A stretch of DNA of 64,000 bases from positions 2,232,001 through 2,296,000 of the forward strand of contig OY292279.1 of the NCBI GenBank assembly GCA_958496175.1, written 5' to 3'. Of the stretch, positions 22,531 through 34,403 are shown one piece after another. Positions within the stretch are counted from its first letter, which is position 1; each line of letters opens with the position of its first letter. Source of the DNA: Sisyra terminalis (taxonomy: Eukaryota; Arthropoda; Insecta; Neuroptera; Sisyridae). Under the pieces are notes generated by a model that was not told the DNA's origin, did no database searches, and worked only from the letters and a program-made list of their open reading frames with translations. The translations under genes were made by a program, and so were the position numbers.

Positions 22531-23714
22531 GGGATGAACACTTCCCACTAAGAGGGAGAGACGAATGTGGCTTCTTCAACAATTGCATGTACCTTCGTTA
22601 TATAAGGGATGATTTTCGAACCAAAGGCAGTTTCGGGTTCGCAACAATGTCTTGAACGATGATATGATAATATTTTTCGATTTCGAAACAAAAAGTTTTT
22701 TAGTCAAAAAAAACCATGGGTTAACCATCGATGATTTTCTCGAAAATCGTCTAATAGAAAAAAATTTTTTTAAGGGTGCCAATCGAAAGTATAAGTCCAT
22801 CTGTACGTGCTGTGCAAATTTTTCCCCAAACAAACCACGTTTAAGGGATGAACAGGCAGTTTAAGGGATGAACACTTCCCACTAAGAGGGAGAGACGAAT
22901 GTGGCTTCTTCAACAATTGCATGTACCTTCGTTATATAAGGGATGATTTTCGAACCAATGGCAGTTTCGGGTTCGCAACAATGTCTAGAACAATGATATA
23001 AAAATATTTTTCGATTTCGAAACAAAAAGTTTTTTAGTCAAAAAAAACCATGGGTTAACCATCGTTGATTTTCTCGAAAATCGTCTAATAATAAAAAAAA
23101 TTTTTAAGGGTGCCAATCGAAAGTATATGTCCATCTGTACGTGCTGTGCAAATTTTTCCCCAAACAAACCACGTTTAAGGGATGAACAGGCAGTTTAAGG
23201 GATGAACACTTCCCACTAAGAGGGAGAGACGAATGTGGCTTCTTCAACAATTGCATGTACCTTCGTTATATAAGGGATGATTTTCGAACCAAAGGCAGTT
23301 TCGGGTTCGCAACAATGTCTTGAACGATGATATGATAATATTTTTCGATTTCGAAACAAAAAGTTTTTTAGTCAAAAAAAACCATGGGTTAACCATCGAT
23401 GATTTTCTCGAAAATCGTCTAATAGAAAAAATTTTTTTTAAGGGTGCCAATCGAAAGTATAAGTCCATCTGTACGTGCTGTGCAAATTTTTCCCCAAACA
23501 AACCACGTTTAAGGGATGAACAGGCAGTTTAAGGGATGAACACTTCCCACTAAGAGGGAGAGACGAATGTGGCTTCTTCAACAATTGCATGTACCTTCGT
23601 TATATAAGGGATGATTTTCGAACCGAAGGCAGTTTCGGGTTCGCAACAATGTCTAGAACAATGATATAAAAATATTTTTCGATTTCGAAACAAAAAGTTT
23701 TTTAGTCAAAAAAA

Positions 23715-24716
23715 ACCATGGGTTAACCATCGTTGATTTTCTCGAAAATCGTCTAATAATAAAAAAATTTTTTAAGGGCGCCATTCGAAAGTATATGTCC
23801 ATCTGTACGTGCTGTGCAAATTTTTCCCCAAACAAACCACGTTTAAGGGATGAACAGGCAGTTTAAGGGATGAACACTTCCCACTAAGAGGGAGAGACGA
23901 ATGTGGCTTCTTCAACAATTGCATGTACCTTCGTTATATAAGGGATGATTTTCGAACCAAAGGCAGTTTCGGGTTCGCAACAATGTCTTGAACGATGATA
24001 TGATAATATTTTTCGATTTCGAAACAAAAAGTTTTTTAGTCAAAAAAAACCATGGGTTAACCATCGATGATTTTCTCGAAAATCGTCTAATAGAAAAAAA
24101 TTTTTTTAAGGGTGCCAATCGAAAGTATAAGTCCATCTGTACGTGCTGTGCAAATTTTTCCCCAAACAAACCACGTTTAAGGGATGAACAGGCAGTTTAA
24201 GGGATGAACACTTCCCACTAAGAGGGAGAGACGAATGTGGCTTCTTCAACAATTGCATGTACCTTCGTTATATAAGGGATGATTTTCGAACCAAAGGCAG
24301 TTTCGGGTTCGCAACAATGTCTAGAACGATGATATAATAATATTTTTCGATTTCGAAACAAAAAGTTTTTTAGTCAAAAAAAACAATGGGTTAACCATCG
24401 ATGATTTTCTCGAAAATCGTCTAATAGAAAAAAATTTTTTTAAGGGTGCCAATCGAAAGTATAAGTCCATCTGTACGTGCTGTGCAAATTTTTCCCCAAA
24501 CAAACCACGTTTAAGGGATGAACAGGCAGTTTAAGGGATGAACACTTCCCACTAAGAGGGAGAGACGAATGTGGCTTCTTCAACAATTGCATGTACCTTC
24601 GTTATATAAGGGATGATTTTCGAACCAAAGGCAGTTTCGGGTTCGCAACAATGTCTAGAACGATGATATAATAATATTTTTCGATTTCGAAACAAAAAGT
24701 TTTTTCGTCAAAAAAA
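23715..24716 (+). repeat. M72-M74: c d d, spacer between the two 8-monomer blocks
   Basis: M72 (c) and M73 (d) correspond to M84 and M85 after the second block, but with one extra d monomer (M83) there, so the duplicated segment changed by one monomer. M74 carries AAACAATGGG, which destroys the NcoI site present in nearly every other monomer, and is preceded by GTCTAGAACG instead of GTCTTGAACG. Confidence 0.78.
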
Positions 24717-27388
24717 ACCATGGGTTAACCATCGTTGATTTTCTCGAAAATCGTCAAATAGAAAAAAAATTTTTTAAGGGTGCCAATCGAAAGTATAAGT
24801 CCATCTGTACGTGCTGTGCAAATTTTTCCCCAAACAAACCACGTTTAAGGGATGAACAGGCAGTTTAAGGGATGAACACTTCCCACTAAGAGGGAGAGAC
24901 GATTGTGACTTCTTCAACAATTGCATGTACCTTCGTTATATAAGGGATGATTTTCGAACCAAAGGCAGTTTCGGGTTCGCAACAATGTCTAGAACGATGA
25001 TATAAAAATATTTTTCGATTTCGAAACAAAAAGTTTTTTAGTCAAAAAAAACCATGGGTTAACCATCGTTGATTTTCTCGAAAATCGTCTAATAATAAAA
25101 AAAATTTTTAAGGGTGCCAATCGAAAGTATATGTCCATCTGTACGTGCTGTGCAAATTTTTCCCCAAACAAACCACGTTTAAGGGATGAACAGGCAGTTT
25201 AAGGGATGAACACTTCCCACTAAGAGGGAGAGACGAATGTGACTTCTTCAACAATTGCATGTACCTTCGTTATATAAGGGATGATTTTCGAACCAAAGGC
25301 AGTTTCGGGTTCGCAACAATGTCTAGAACGATGATATAAAAATATTTTTCGATTTCGAAACAAAAAGTTTTTTAGTCAAAAAAAACCATGGGTTAACCAT
25401 CGTTGATTTTCTCGAAAATCGTCTAATAATAAAAAAAATTTTTAAGGGTGCCAATCGAAAGTATATGTCCATCTGTACGTGCTGTGCAAATTTTTCCCCA
25501 AACAAACCACGTTTAAGGGATGAACAGGCAGTTTAAGGGATGAACACTTCCCACTAAGAGGGAGAGACGAATGTGGCTTCTTCAACAATTGCATGTACCT
25601 TCGTTATATAAGGGATGATTTTCGAACCAAAGGCAGTTTCGGGTTCGCAACAATGTCTAGAACGATGATATAATAATATTTTTCGATTTCGAAACAAAAA
25701 GTTTTTTCGTCAAAAAAAACCATGGGTTAACCATCGTTGATTTTCTCGAAAATCGTCAAATAGAAAAAAAATTTTTTAAGGGTGCCAATCGAAAGTATAA
25801 GTCCATCTGTACGTGCTGTGCAAATTTTTCCCCAAACAAACCACGTTTAAGGGATGAACAGGCAGTTTAAGGGATGAACACTTCCCACTAAGAGGGAGAG
25901 ACGAATGTGGCTTCTTCAACAATTGCATGTACCTTCGTTATATAAGGGATGATTTTCGAACCAAAGGCAGTTTCGGGTTCGCAACAATGTCTTGAACGAT
26001 GATATGATAATATTTTTCGATTTCGAAACAAAAAGTTTTTTAGTCAAAAAAAACCATGGGTTAACCATCGATGATTTTCTCGAAAATCGTCTAATAGAAA
26101 AAAATTTTTTTAAGGGTGCCAATCGAAAGTATAAGTCCATCTGTACGTGCTGTGCAAATTTTTCCCCAAACAAACAACGTTTAAGGGATGAACAGGCAGT
26201 TTAAGGGATGAACACTTCCCACTAAGAGGGAGAGACGAATGTGGCTTCTTCAACAATTGCATGTACCTTCGTTATATAAGGGATGATTTTCGAACCAAAG
26301 GCAGTTTCGGGTTCGCAACAATGTCTTGAACGATGATATGATAATATTTTTCGATTTCGAAACAAAAAGTTTTTTAGTCAAAAAAAACCATGGGTTAACC
26401 ATCGATGATTTTCTCGAAAATCGTCTAATAGAAAAAAATTTTTTTAAGGGTGCCAATCGAAAGTATAAGTCCATCTGTACGTGCTGTGCAAATTTTTCCC
26501 CAAACAAACCACGTTTAAGGGATGAACAGGCAGTTTAAGGGATGAACACTTCCCACTAAGAGGGAGAGACGAATGTGGCTTCTTCAACAATTGCATGTAC
26601 CTTCGTTATATAAGGGATGATTTTCGAACCAATGGCAGTTTCGGGTTCGCAACAATGTCTAGAACAATGATATAAAAATATTTTTCGATTTCGAAACAAA
26701 AAGTTTTTTAGTCAAAAAAAACCATGGGTTAACCATCGTTGATTTTCTCGAAAATCGTCTAATAATAAAAAAAATTTTTAAGGGTGCCAATCGAAAGTAT
26801 ATGTCCATCTGTACGTGCTGTGCAAATTTTTCCCCAAACAAACCACGTTTAAGGGATGAACAGGCAGTTTAAGGGATGAACACTTCCCACTAAGAGGGAG
26901 AGACGAATGTGGCTTCTTCAACAATTGCATGTACCTTCGTTATATAAGGGATGATTTTCGAACCAATGGCAGTTTCGGGTTCGCAACAATGTCTTGAACG
27001 ATGATATGATAATATTTTTCGATTTCGAAACAAAAAGTTTTTTAGTCAAAAAAAACCATGGGTTAACCATCGATGATTTTCTCGAAAATCGTCTAATAGA
27101 AAAAATTTTTTTTAAGGGTGCCAATCGAAAGTATAAGTCCATCTGTACGTGCTGTGCAAATTTTTCCCCAAACAAACCACGTTTAAGGGATGAACAGGCA
27201 GTTTAAGGGATGAACACTTCCCACTAAGAGGGAGAGACGAATGTGGCTTCTTCAACAATTGCATGTACCTTCGTTATATAAGGGATGATTTTCGAACCAA
27301 AGGCAGTTTCGGGTTCGCAACAATGTCTTGAACGATGATATGATAATATTTTTCGATTTCGAAACAAAAAGTTTTTTAGTCAAAAAAA
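24717..27388 (+). repeat. 8-monomer block, copy 2 (M75-M82: a b b a d d b d)
   Basis: Second copy of the block at 21043. CCAATGGCAG occurs twice in this copy (near 26630 and 26964) but once in the first, where the corresponding monomer has CCAAAGGCAG. This suggests that the marker spread to the adjacent monomer by conversion after duplication. The last monomer shows the same A6T8 junction in both copies. Confidence 0.86.
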
Positions 27389-30300
27389 ACCATGGGTTAA
27401 CCATCGATGATTTTCTCGAAAATCGTCTAATAGAAAAAAATTTTTTTAAGGGTGCCAATCGAAAGTATAAGTCCATCTGTACGTGCTGTGCAAATTTTTC
27501 CCCAAACAAACCACGTTTAAGGGATGAACAGGCAGTTTAAGGGATGAACACTTCCCACTAAGAGGGAGAGACGAATGTGGCTTCTTCAACAATTGCATGT
27601 ACCTTCGTTATATAAGGGATGATTTTCGAACCAAAGGCAGTTTCGGGTTCGCAACAATGTCTAGAACGATGATATAATAATATTTTTCGATTTCGAAACA
27701 AAAAGTTTTTTAGTCAAAAAAAACCATGGGTTAACCATCGTTGATTTTCTCGAAAATCGTCTAATAATAAAAAAATTTTTTAAGGGCGCCATTCGAAAGT
27801 ATATGTCCATCTGTACGTGCTGTGCAAATTTTTCCCCAAACAAACCACGTTTAAGGGATGAACAGGCAGTTTAAGGGATGAACACTTCCCACTAAGAGGG
27901 AGAGACGAATGTGGCTTCTTCAACAATTGCATGTACCTTCGTTATATAAGGGATGATTTTCGAACCAAAGGCAGTTTCGGGTTCGCAACAATGTCTTGAA
28001 CGATGATATGATAATATTTTTCGATTTCGAAACAAAAAGTTTTTTAGTCAAAAAAAACCATGGGTTAACCATCGATGATTTTCTCGAAAATCGTCTAATA
28101 GAAAAAAATTTTTTTAAGGGTGCCAATCGAAAGTATAAGTCCATCTGTACGTGCTGTGCAAATTTTTCCCCAAACAAACCACGTTTAAGGGATGAACAGG
28201 CAGTTTAAGGGATGAACACTTCCCACTAAGAGGGAGAGACGAATGTGGCTTCTTCAACAATTGCATGTACCTTCGTTATATAAGGGATGATTTTCGAACC
28301 AAAGGCAGTTTCGGGTTCGCAACAATGTCTAGAACGATGATATAAAAATATTTTTCGATTTCGAAACAAAAAGTTTTTTAGTCAAAAAAAACCATGGGTT
28401 AACCATCGTTGATTTTCTCGAAAATCGTCTAATAATAAAAAAAATTTTTAAGGGCGCCATTCGAAAGTATATGTCCATCTGTACGTGCTGTGCAAATTTT
28501 TCCCCAAACAAACCACGTTTAAGGGATGAACAGGCAGTTTAAGGGATGAACACGTCCCACTAAGAGGGAGAGACGAATGTGGCTTCTTCAACAATTGCAT
28601 GTACCTTCGTTATATAAGGGATGATTTTCGAACCAAAGGCAGTTTCGGGTTCGCAACAATGTCTAGAACAATGATATAAAAATATTTTTCGATTTCGAAA
28701 CAAAAAGTTTTTTAGTCAAAAAAAACCATGGGTTAACCATCGTTGATTTTCTCGAAAATCGTCTAATAATAAAAAAATTTTTTAAGGGTGCCAATCGAAA
28801 GTATAAGTCCATCTGTACGTGCTGTGCAAATTTTTCCCCAAACAAACCACGTTTAAGGGATGAACAGGCAGTTTAAGGGATGAACACTTCCCACTAAGAG
28901 GGAGAGACGAATGTGGCTTCTTCAACAATTGCATGTACCTTCGTTATATAAGGGATGATTTTCGAACCAAAGGCAGTTTCGGGTTCGCAACAATGTCTTG
29001 AACGATGATATGATAATATTTTTCGATTTCGAAACAAAAAGTTTTTTAGTCAAAAAAAACCATGGGTTAACCATCGTTGATTTTCTCGAAAATCGTCTAA
29101 TAATAAAAAAATTTTTTAAGGGCGCCATTCGAAAGTATATGTCCATCTGTACGTGCTGTGCAAATTTTTCCCCAAACAAACCACGTTTAAGGGATGAACA
29201 GGCAGTTTAAGGGATGAACACTTCCCACTAAGAGGGAGAGACGAATGTGGCTTCTTCAACAATTGCATGTACCTTCGTTATATAAGGGATGATTTTCGAA
29301 CCAAAGGCAGTTTCGGGTTCGCAACAATGTCTTGAACGATGATATGATAATATTTTTCGATTTCGAAACAAAAAGTTTTATAGTCAAAAAAAACCATGGG
29401 TTAACCATCGATGATTTTCTCGAAAATCGTCTAATAGAAAAAAATTTTTTTAAGGGTGCCAATCGAAAGTATAAGTCCATCTGTACGTGCTGTGCAAATT
29501 TTTCCCCAAACAAACCACGTTTAAGGGATGAACAGGCAGTTTAAGGGATGAACACTTCCCACTAAGAGGGAGAGACGAATGTGGCTTCTTCAACAATTGC
29601 ATGTACCTTCGTTATATAAGGGATGATTTTCGAACCAATGGCAGTTTCGGGTTCGCAACAATGTCTAGAACAATGATATAAAAATATTTTTCGATTTCGA
29701 AACAAAAAGTTTTTTAGTCAAAAAAAACCATGGGTTAACCATCGTTGATTTTCTCGAAAATCGTCTAATAATAAAAAAATTTTTTAAGGGCGCCATTCGA
29801 AAGTATATGTCCATCTGTACGTGCTGTGCAAATTTTTCCCCAAACAAACCACGTTTAAGGGATGAACAGGCAGTTTAAGGGATGAACACTTCCCACTAAG
29901 AGGGAGAGACGAATGTGGCTTCTTCAACAATTGCATGTACCTTCGTTATATAAGGGATGATTTTCGAACCAAAGGCAGTTTCGGGTTCGCAACAATGTCT
30001 TGAACGATGATATGATAATATTTTTCGATTTCGAAACAAAAAGTTTTTTAGTCAAAAAAAACCATGGGTTAACCATCGATGATTTTCTCGAAAATCGTCT
30101 AATAGAAAAAAATTTTTTTAAGGGTGCCAATCGAAAGTATAAGTCCATCTGTACGTGCTGTGCAAATTTTTCCCCAAACAAACCACGTTTAAGGGATGAA
30201 CAGGCAGTTTAAGGGATGAACACTTCCCACTAAGAGGGAGAGACGAATGTGGCTTCTTCAACAATTGCATGTACCTTCGTTATATAAGGGATGATTTTCG

Positions 30301-30728
30301 AACCAAAGGCAGTTTCGGGTTCGCAACAATGTCTAGAACGATGATATAAAAATATTTTTCGATTTCGAAACAAAATGTTTTTTAGTCAAAAAAAACCATG
30401 GGTTAACCATCGTTGATTTTCTCGAAAATCGTCTAATAATAAAAAAAATTTTTAAGGGTGCCATTCGAAAGTATATGTCCATCTGTACGTGCTGTGCAAA
30501 TTTTTCCCCAAACAAACCACGTTTAAGGGATGAACAGGCAGTTTAAGGGATGAACACTTCCCACTAAGAGGGAGAGACGAATGTGACTTCTTCAACAATT
30601 GCATGTACCTTCGTTATATAGGGGATGATTTTCGAACCAAAGGCAGTTTCGGGTTCGCAACAATGTCTAGAACGATGATATAAAAATATTTTTCGATTTC
30701 GAAACAAAATGTTTTTTAGTCAAAAAAA
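27389..30728 (+). repeat. M83-M92: mixed d, c, b and e monomers
   Basis: Irregular order in which d or d-like monomers tend to alternate with other subtypes. M87 (28725) is a recombinant with CTAATAATAAAA but GGTGCCAATC and AGTATAAG. M88 carries GTCTTGAACG upstream of a c-type module. The monomer at 29389 is preceded by GTTTTATAGTC. An ACACGTCCC variant lies near 28552. M92 and M93 share AAAATGTTTTT upstream. Nothing other than satellite is present. Confidence 0.75.
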
Positions 30729-31063
30729 ACCATGGGTTAACCATCGTTGATTTTCTCGAAAATCGTCTAATAATAAAAAAAATTTTTAAGGGTGCCATTC
30801 GAAAGTATATGTCCATCTGTACGTGCTGTGCAAATTTTTCCCCAAACAAACCACGTTTAAGGGATGAACAGGCAGTTTTTAGTGATGAACACTTCCCACT
30901 AAGAGGGAGAGACGAATGTGGCTTCTTCAACAATTGCATGTACCTTCGTTATATAAGGGATGATTTTCGAACCAAAGGCAGTTTCGGGTTCGCAACAATG
31001 TCTAGAACGATGATATAATAATATTTTTCGATTTCGAAACAAAAAGTTTTTTCGTCAAAAAAA
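30729..31063 (+). repeat. M93: 335-bp monomer with a complex 1-bp gain
   Basis: In the second unit of the internal direct repeat, GTTTAAGGGATGAAC is replaced by GTTTTTAGTGATGAAC near 30876-30891. Five bases, AAGGG, become six, TTAGTG, which is the only net insertion in the window. Several adjacent changes at once look like a single template-switch or repair event, not independent substitutions. The change moves the downstream phase by +1 and joins reading frames on both strands. Confidence 0.88.
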
Positions 31064-32399
31064 ACCATGGGTTAACCATCGTTGATTTTCTCGAAAATCG
31101 TCAAATAGAAAAAAAATTTTTTAAGGGTGCCAATCGAAAGTATAAGTCCATCTGTACGTGCTGTGCAAATTTTTCCCCAAACAAACCACGTTTAAGGGAT
31201 GAACAGGCAGTTTAAGGGATGAACACTTCCCACTAAGAGGGAGAGACGATTGTGACTTCTTCAACAATTGCATGTACCTTCGTTATATAAGGGATGATTT
31301 TCGAACCAAAGGCAGTTTCGGGTTCGCAACAATGTCTAGAACGATGATATAAAAATATTTTTCGATTTCGAAACAAAAAGTTTTTTAGTCAAAAAAAACC
31401 ATGGGTTAACCATCGTTGATTTTCTCGAAAATCGTCTAATAATAAAAAAAATTTTTAAGGGTGCCAATCGAAAGTATATGTCCATCTGTACGTGCTGTGC
31501 AAATTTTTCCCCAAACAAACCACGTTTAAGGGATGAACAGGCAGTTTAAGGGATGAACACTTCCCACTAAGAGGGAGAGACGAATGTGACTTCTTCAACA
31601 ATTGCATGTACCTTCGTTATATAAGGGATGATTTTCGAACCAAAGGCAGTTTCGGGTTCGCAACAATGTCTAGAACGATGATATAAAAATATTTTTCGAT
31701 TTCGAAACAAAAAGTTTTTTAGTCAAAAAAAACCATGGGTTAACCATCGTTGATTTTCTCGAAAATCGTCTAATAATAAAAAAATTTTTTAAGGGCGCCA
31801 TTCGAAAGTATATGTCCATCTGTACGTGCTGTGCAAATTTTTCCCCAAACAAACCACGTTTAAGGGATGAACAGGCAGTTTAAGGGATGAACACTTCCCA
31901 CTAAGAGGGAGAGACGAATGTGGCTTCTTCAGCAATTGCATGTACCTTCGTTATATAAGGGATGATTTTCGAACCGAAGGCAGTTTCGGGTTCGCAACAA
32001 TGTCTAGAACAAAGATATAAAAATATTTTTCGATTTCGAAACAAAAAGTTTTTTAGTCAAAAAAAACCATGGGTTAACCATCGTTGATTTTCTCGAAAAT
32101 CGTCTAATAATAAAAAAAATTTTTAAGGGTGCCATTCGAAAGTATATGTCCATCTGTACGTGCTGTGCAAATTTTTCCCCAAACAAACCACGTTTAAGGG
32201 ATGAACAGGCAGTTTAAGGGATGAACACTTCCCACTAAGAGGGAGAGACGAATGTGGCTTCTTCAACAATTGCATGTACCTTCGTTATATAAGGGATGAT
32301 TTTCGAACCAAAGGCAGTTTCGGGTTCGCAACAATGTCTAGAACGATGATATAAAAATATTTTTCGATTTCGAAACAAAAAGTTTTTTAGTCAAAAAAA
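31064..32399 (+). repeat. M94-M97: third copy of the a-b marker pair, then c and e
   Basis: M94 (a) ends with GACGATTGTGACTTC, as in the monomers at 21043 and 24717, and is followed by a b monomer with GAATGTGACTTC as in both earlier copies. Only this two-monomer part of the 8-monomer block is present. M96 is c and carries CCGAAGGCAG near 31975, also seen near 23624. Confidence 0.78.
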
Positions 32400-34403
32400 A
32401 CCATGGGTTAACCATCGTTGATTTTCTCGAAAATCGTCTAATAATAAAAAAATTTTTTAAGGGCGCCATTCGAAAGTATATGTCCATCTGTACGTGCTGT
32501 GCAAATTTTTCCCCAAACAAACCACGTTTAAGGGATGAACAGGCAGTTTAAGGGATGAACACTTCCCACTAAGAGGGAGAGACGAATGTGGCTTCTTCAA
32601 CAATTGCATGTACCTTCGTTATATAAGGGATGATTTTCGAACCAAAGGCAGTTTCGGGTTCGCAACAATGTCTAGAACAATGATATAAAAATATTTTTCG
32701 ATTTCGAAACAAAAAGTTTTTTAGTCAAAAAAAACCATGGGTTAACCATCGTTGATTTTCTCGAAAATCGTCTAATAATAAAAAAAATTTTTAAGGGTGC
32801 CAATCGAAAGTATATGTCCATCTGTACGTGCTGTGCAAATTTTTCCCCAAACAAACCACGTTTAAGGGATGAACAGGCAGTTTAAGGGAAGAACACTTCC
32901 CACTAAGAGGGAGAGACGAATGTGGCTTCTTCAGCAATTGCATGTACCTTCGTTATATAAGGGATGATTTTCGAACCAAAGGCAGTTTCGGGTTCGCAAC
33001 AATGTCTAGAACGATGATATAAAAATATTTTTCGATTTCGAAACAAAAAGTTTTTTAGTCAAAAAAAACCATGGGTTAACCATCGTTGATTTTCTCGAAA
33101 ATCGTCTAATAATAAAAAAATTTTTTAAGGGCGCCATTCGAAAGTATATGTCCATCTGTACGTGCTGTGCAAATTTTTCCCCAAACAAACCACGTTTAAG
33201 GGATGAACAGGCAGTTTAAGGGATGAACACTTCCCACTAAGAGGGAGAGACGAATGTGGCTATTTCAACAATTGCATGTACCTTCGTTATATAAGGGATG
33301 ATTTTCGAACCAAAGGCAGTTTCGGGGTCGCAACAATGTCTTGAACGATGATATGATAATATTTTTCGATTTCGAAACAAAAAGTTTTTTAGTCAAAAAA
33401 AACCATGGGTTAACCATCGATGATTTTCTCGAAAATCGTCTAATAATAAAAAAAATTTTTAAGGGTGCCATTCGAAAGTATATGTCCATCTGTACGTGCT
33501 GTGCAAATTTTTCCCCAAACAAACCACGTTTAAGGGATGAACAGGCAGTTTAAGGGATGAACACTTCCCACTAAGAGGGAGAGACGAATGTGGCTTCTTC
33601 AACAATTGCATGTACCTTCGTTATATAAGGGATGATTTTCGAACCAAAGGCAGTTTCGGGTTCGCAACAATGTCTAGAACGATGATATAAAAATATTTTT
33701 CGATTTCGAAACAAAAAGTTTTTTAGTCAAAAAAAACCATGGGTTAACCATCGTTGATTTTCTCGAAAATCGTCTAATAATAAAAAAATTTTTTAAGGGC
33801 GCCATTCGAAAGTATATGTCCATCTGTACGTGCTGTGCAAATTTTTCCCCAAACAAACCACGTTTAAGGGATGAACAGGCAGTTTAAGGGATGAACACTT
33901 CCCACTAAGAGGGAGAGACGAATGTGGCTTCTTCAACAATTGCATGTACCTTCGTTATATAAGGGATGATTTTCGAACCAAAGGCAGTTTCGGGTTCGCA
34001 ACAATGTCTAGAACAATGATATAAAAATATTTTTCGATTTTGAAACAAAAAGTTTTTTAGTCAAAAAAAACCATGGGTTAACCATCGTTGATTTTCTCGA
34101 AAATCGTCTAATAATAAAAAAAATTTTTAAGGGTGCCAATCGAAAGTATATGTCCATCTGTACGTGCTGTGCAAATTTTTCCCCAAACAAACCACGTTTA
34201 AGGGATGAACAGGCAGTTTAAGGGAAGAACACTTCCCACTAAGAGGGAGAGACGAATGTGGCTTCTTCAGCAATTGCATGTACCTTCGTTATATAAGGGA
34301 TGATTTTCGAACCAAAGGCAGTTTCGGGTTCGCAACAATGTCTAGAACGATGATATAAAAATATTTTTCGATTTCGAAACAAAAAGTTTTTTAGTCAAAA
34401 AAA
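32400..34403 (+). repeat. 2004-bp six-monomer higher-order repeat, copy 1 (M98-M103)
   Basis: Order c, b, c, recombinant, c, b. The recombinant monomer is preceded by GTCTTGAACG and has ATCGATGATT with an e-type module. Diagnostic variants are AAGGGAAGAAC in both b monomers, CTTCAGCAATT after them, GGCTATTTCAACAATT plus TTTCGGGGTCGC in the monomer before the recombinant, and GATTTTGAAAC near 34037. The same variants recur at +2004 and +4008. All reading-frame translations in the unit are identical in the three copies. Confidence 0.92.

Larger units (their letters stand above)
21043..23714 (+). repeat. 8-monomer block, copy 1 (M64-M71: a b b a d d b d)
   Basis: The subtype order recurs at 24717, 3674 bp (11 monomers) later. 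Private markers match at the same offset: GACGATTGTGACTTC (GATT at 21227 and 24901), CAACAACG in the first d monomer (near 22498 and 26172), and CCAATGGCAG (near 22956 and 26630). Subtype d, with GTCTTGAACG, first appears here, at 22317. Confidence 0.88.
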
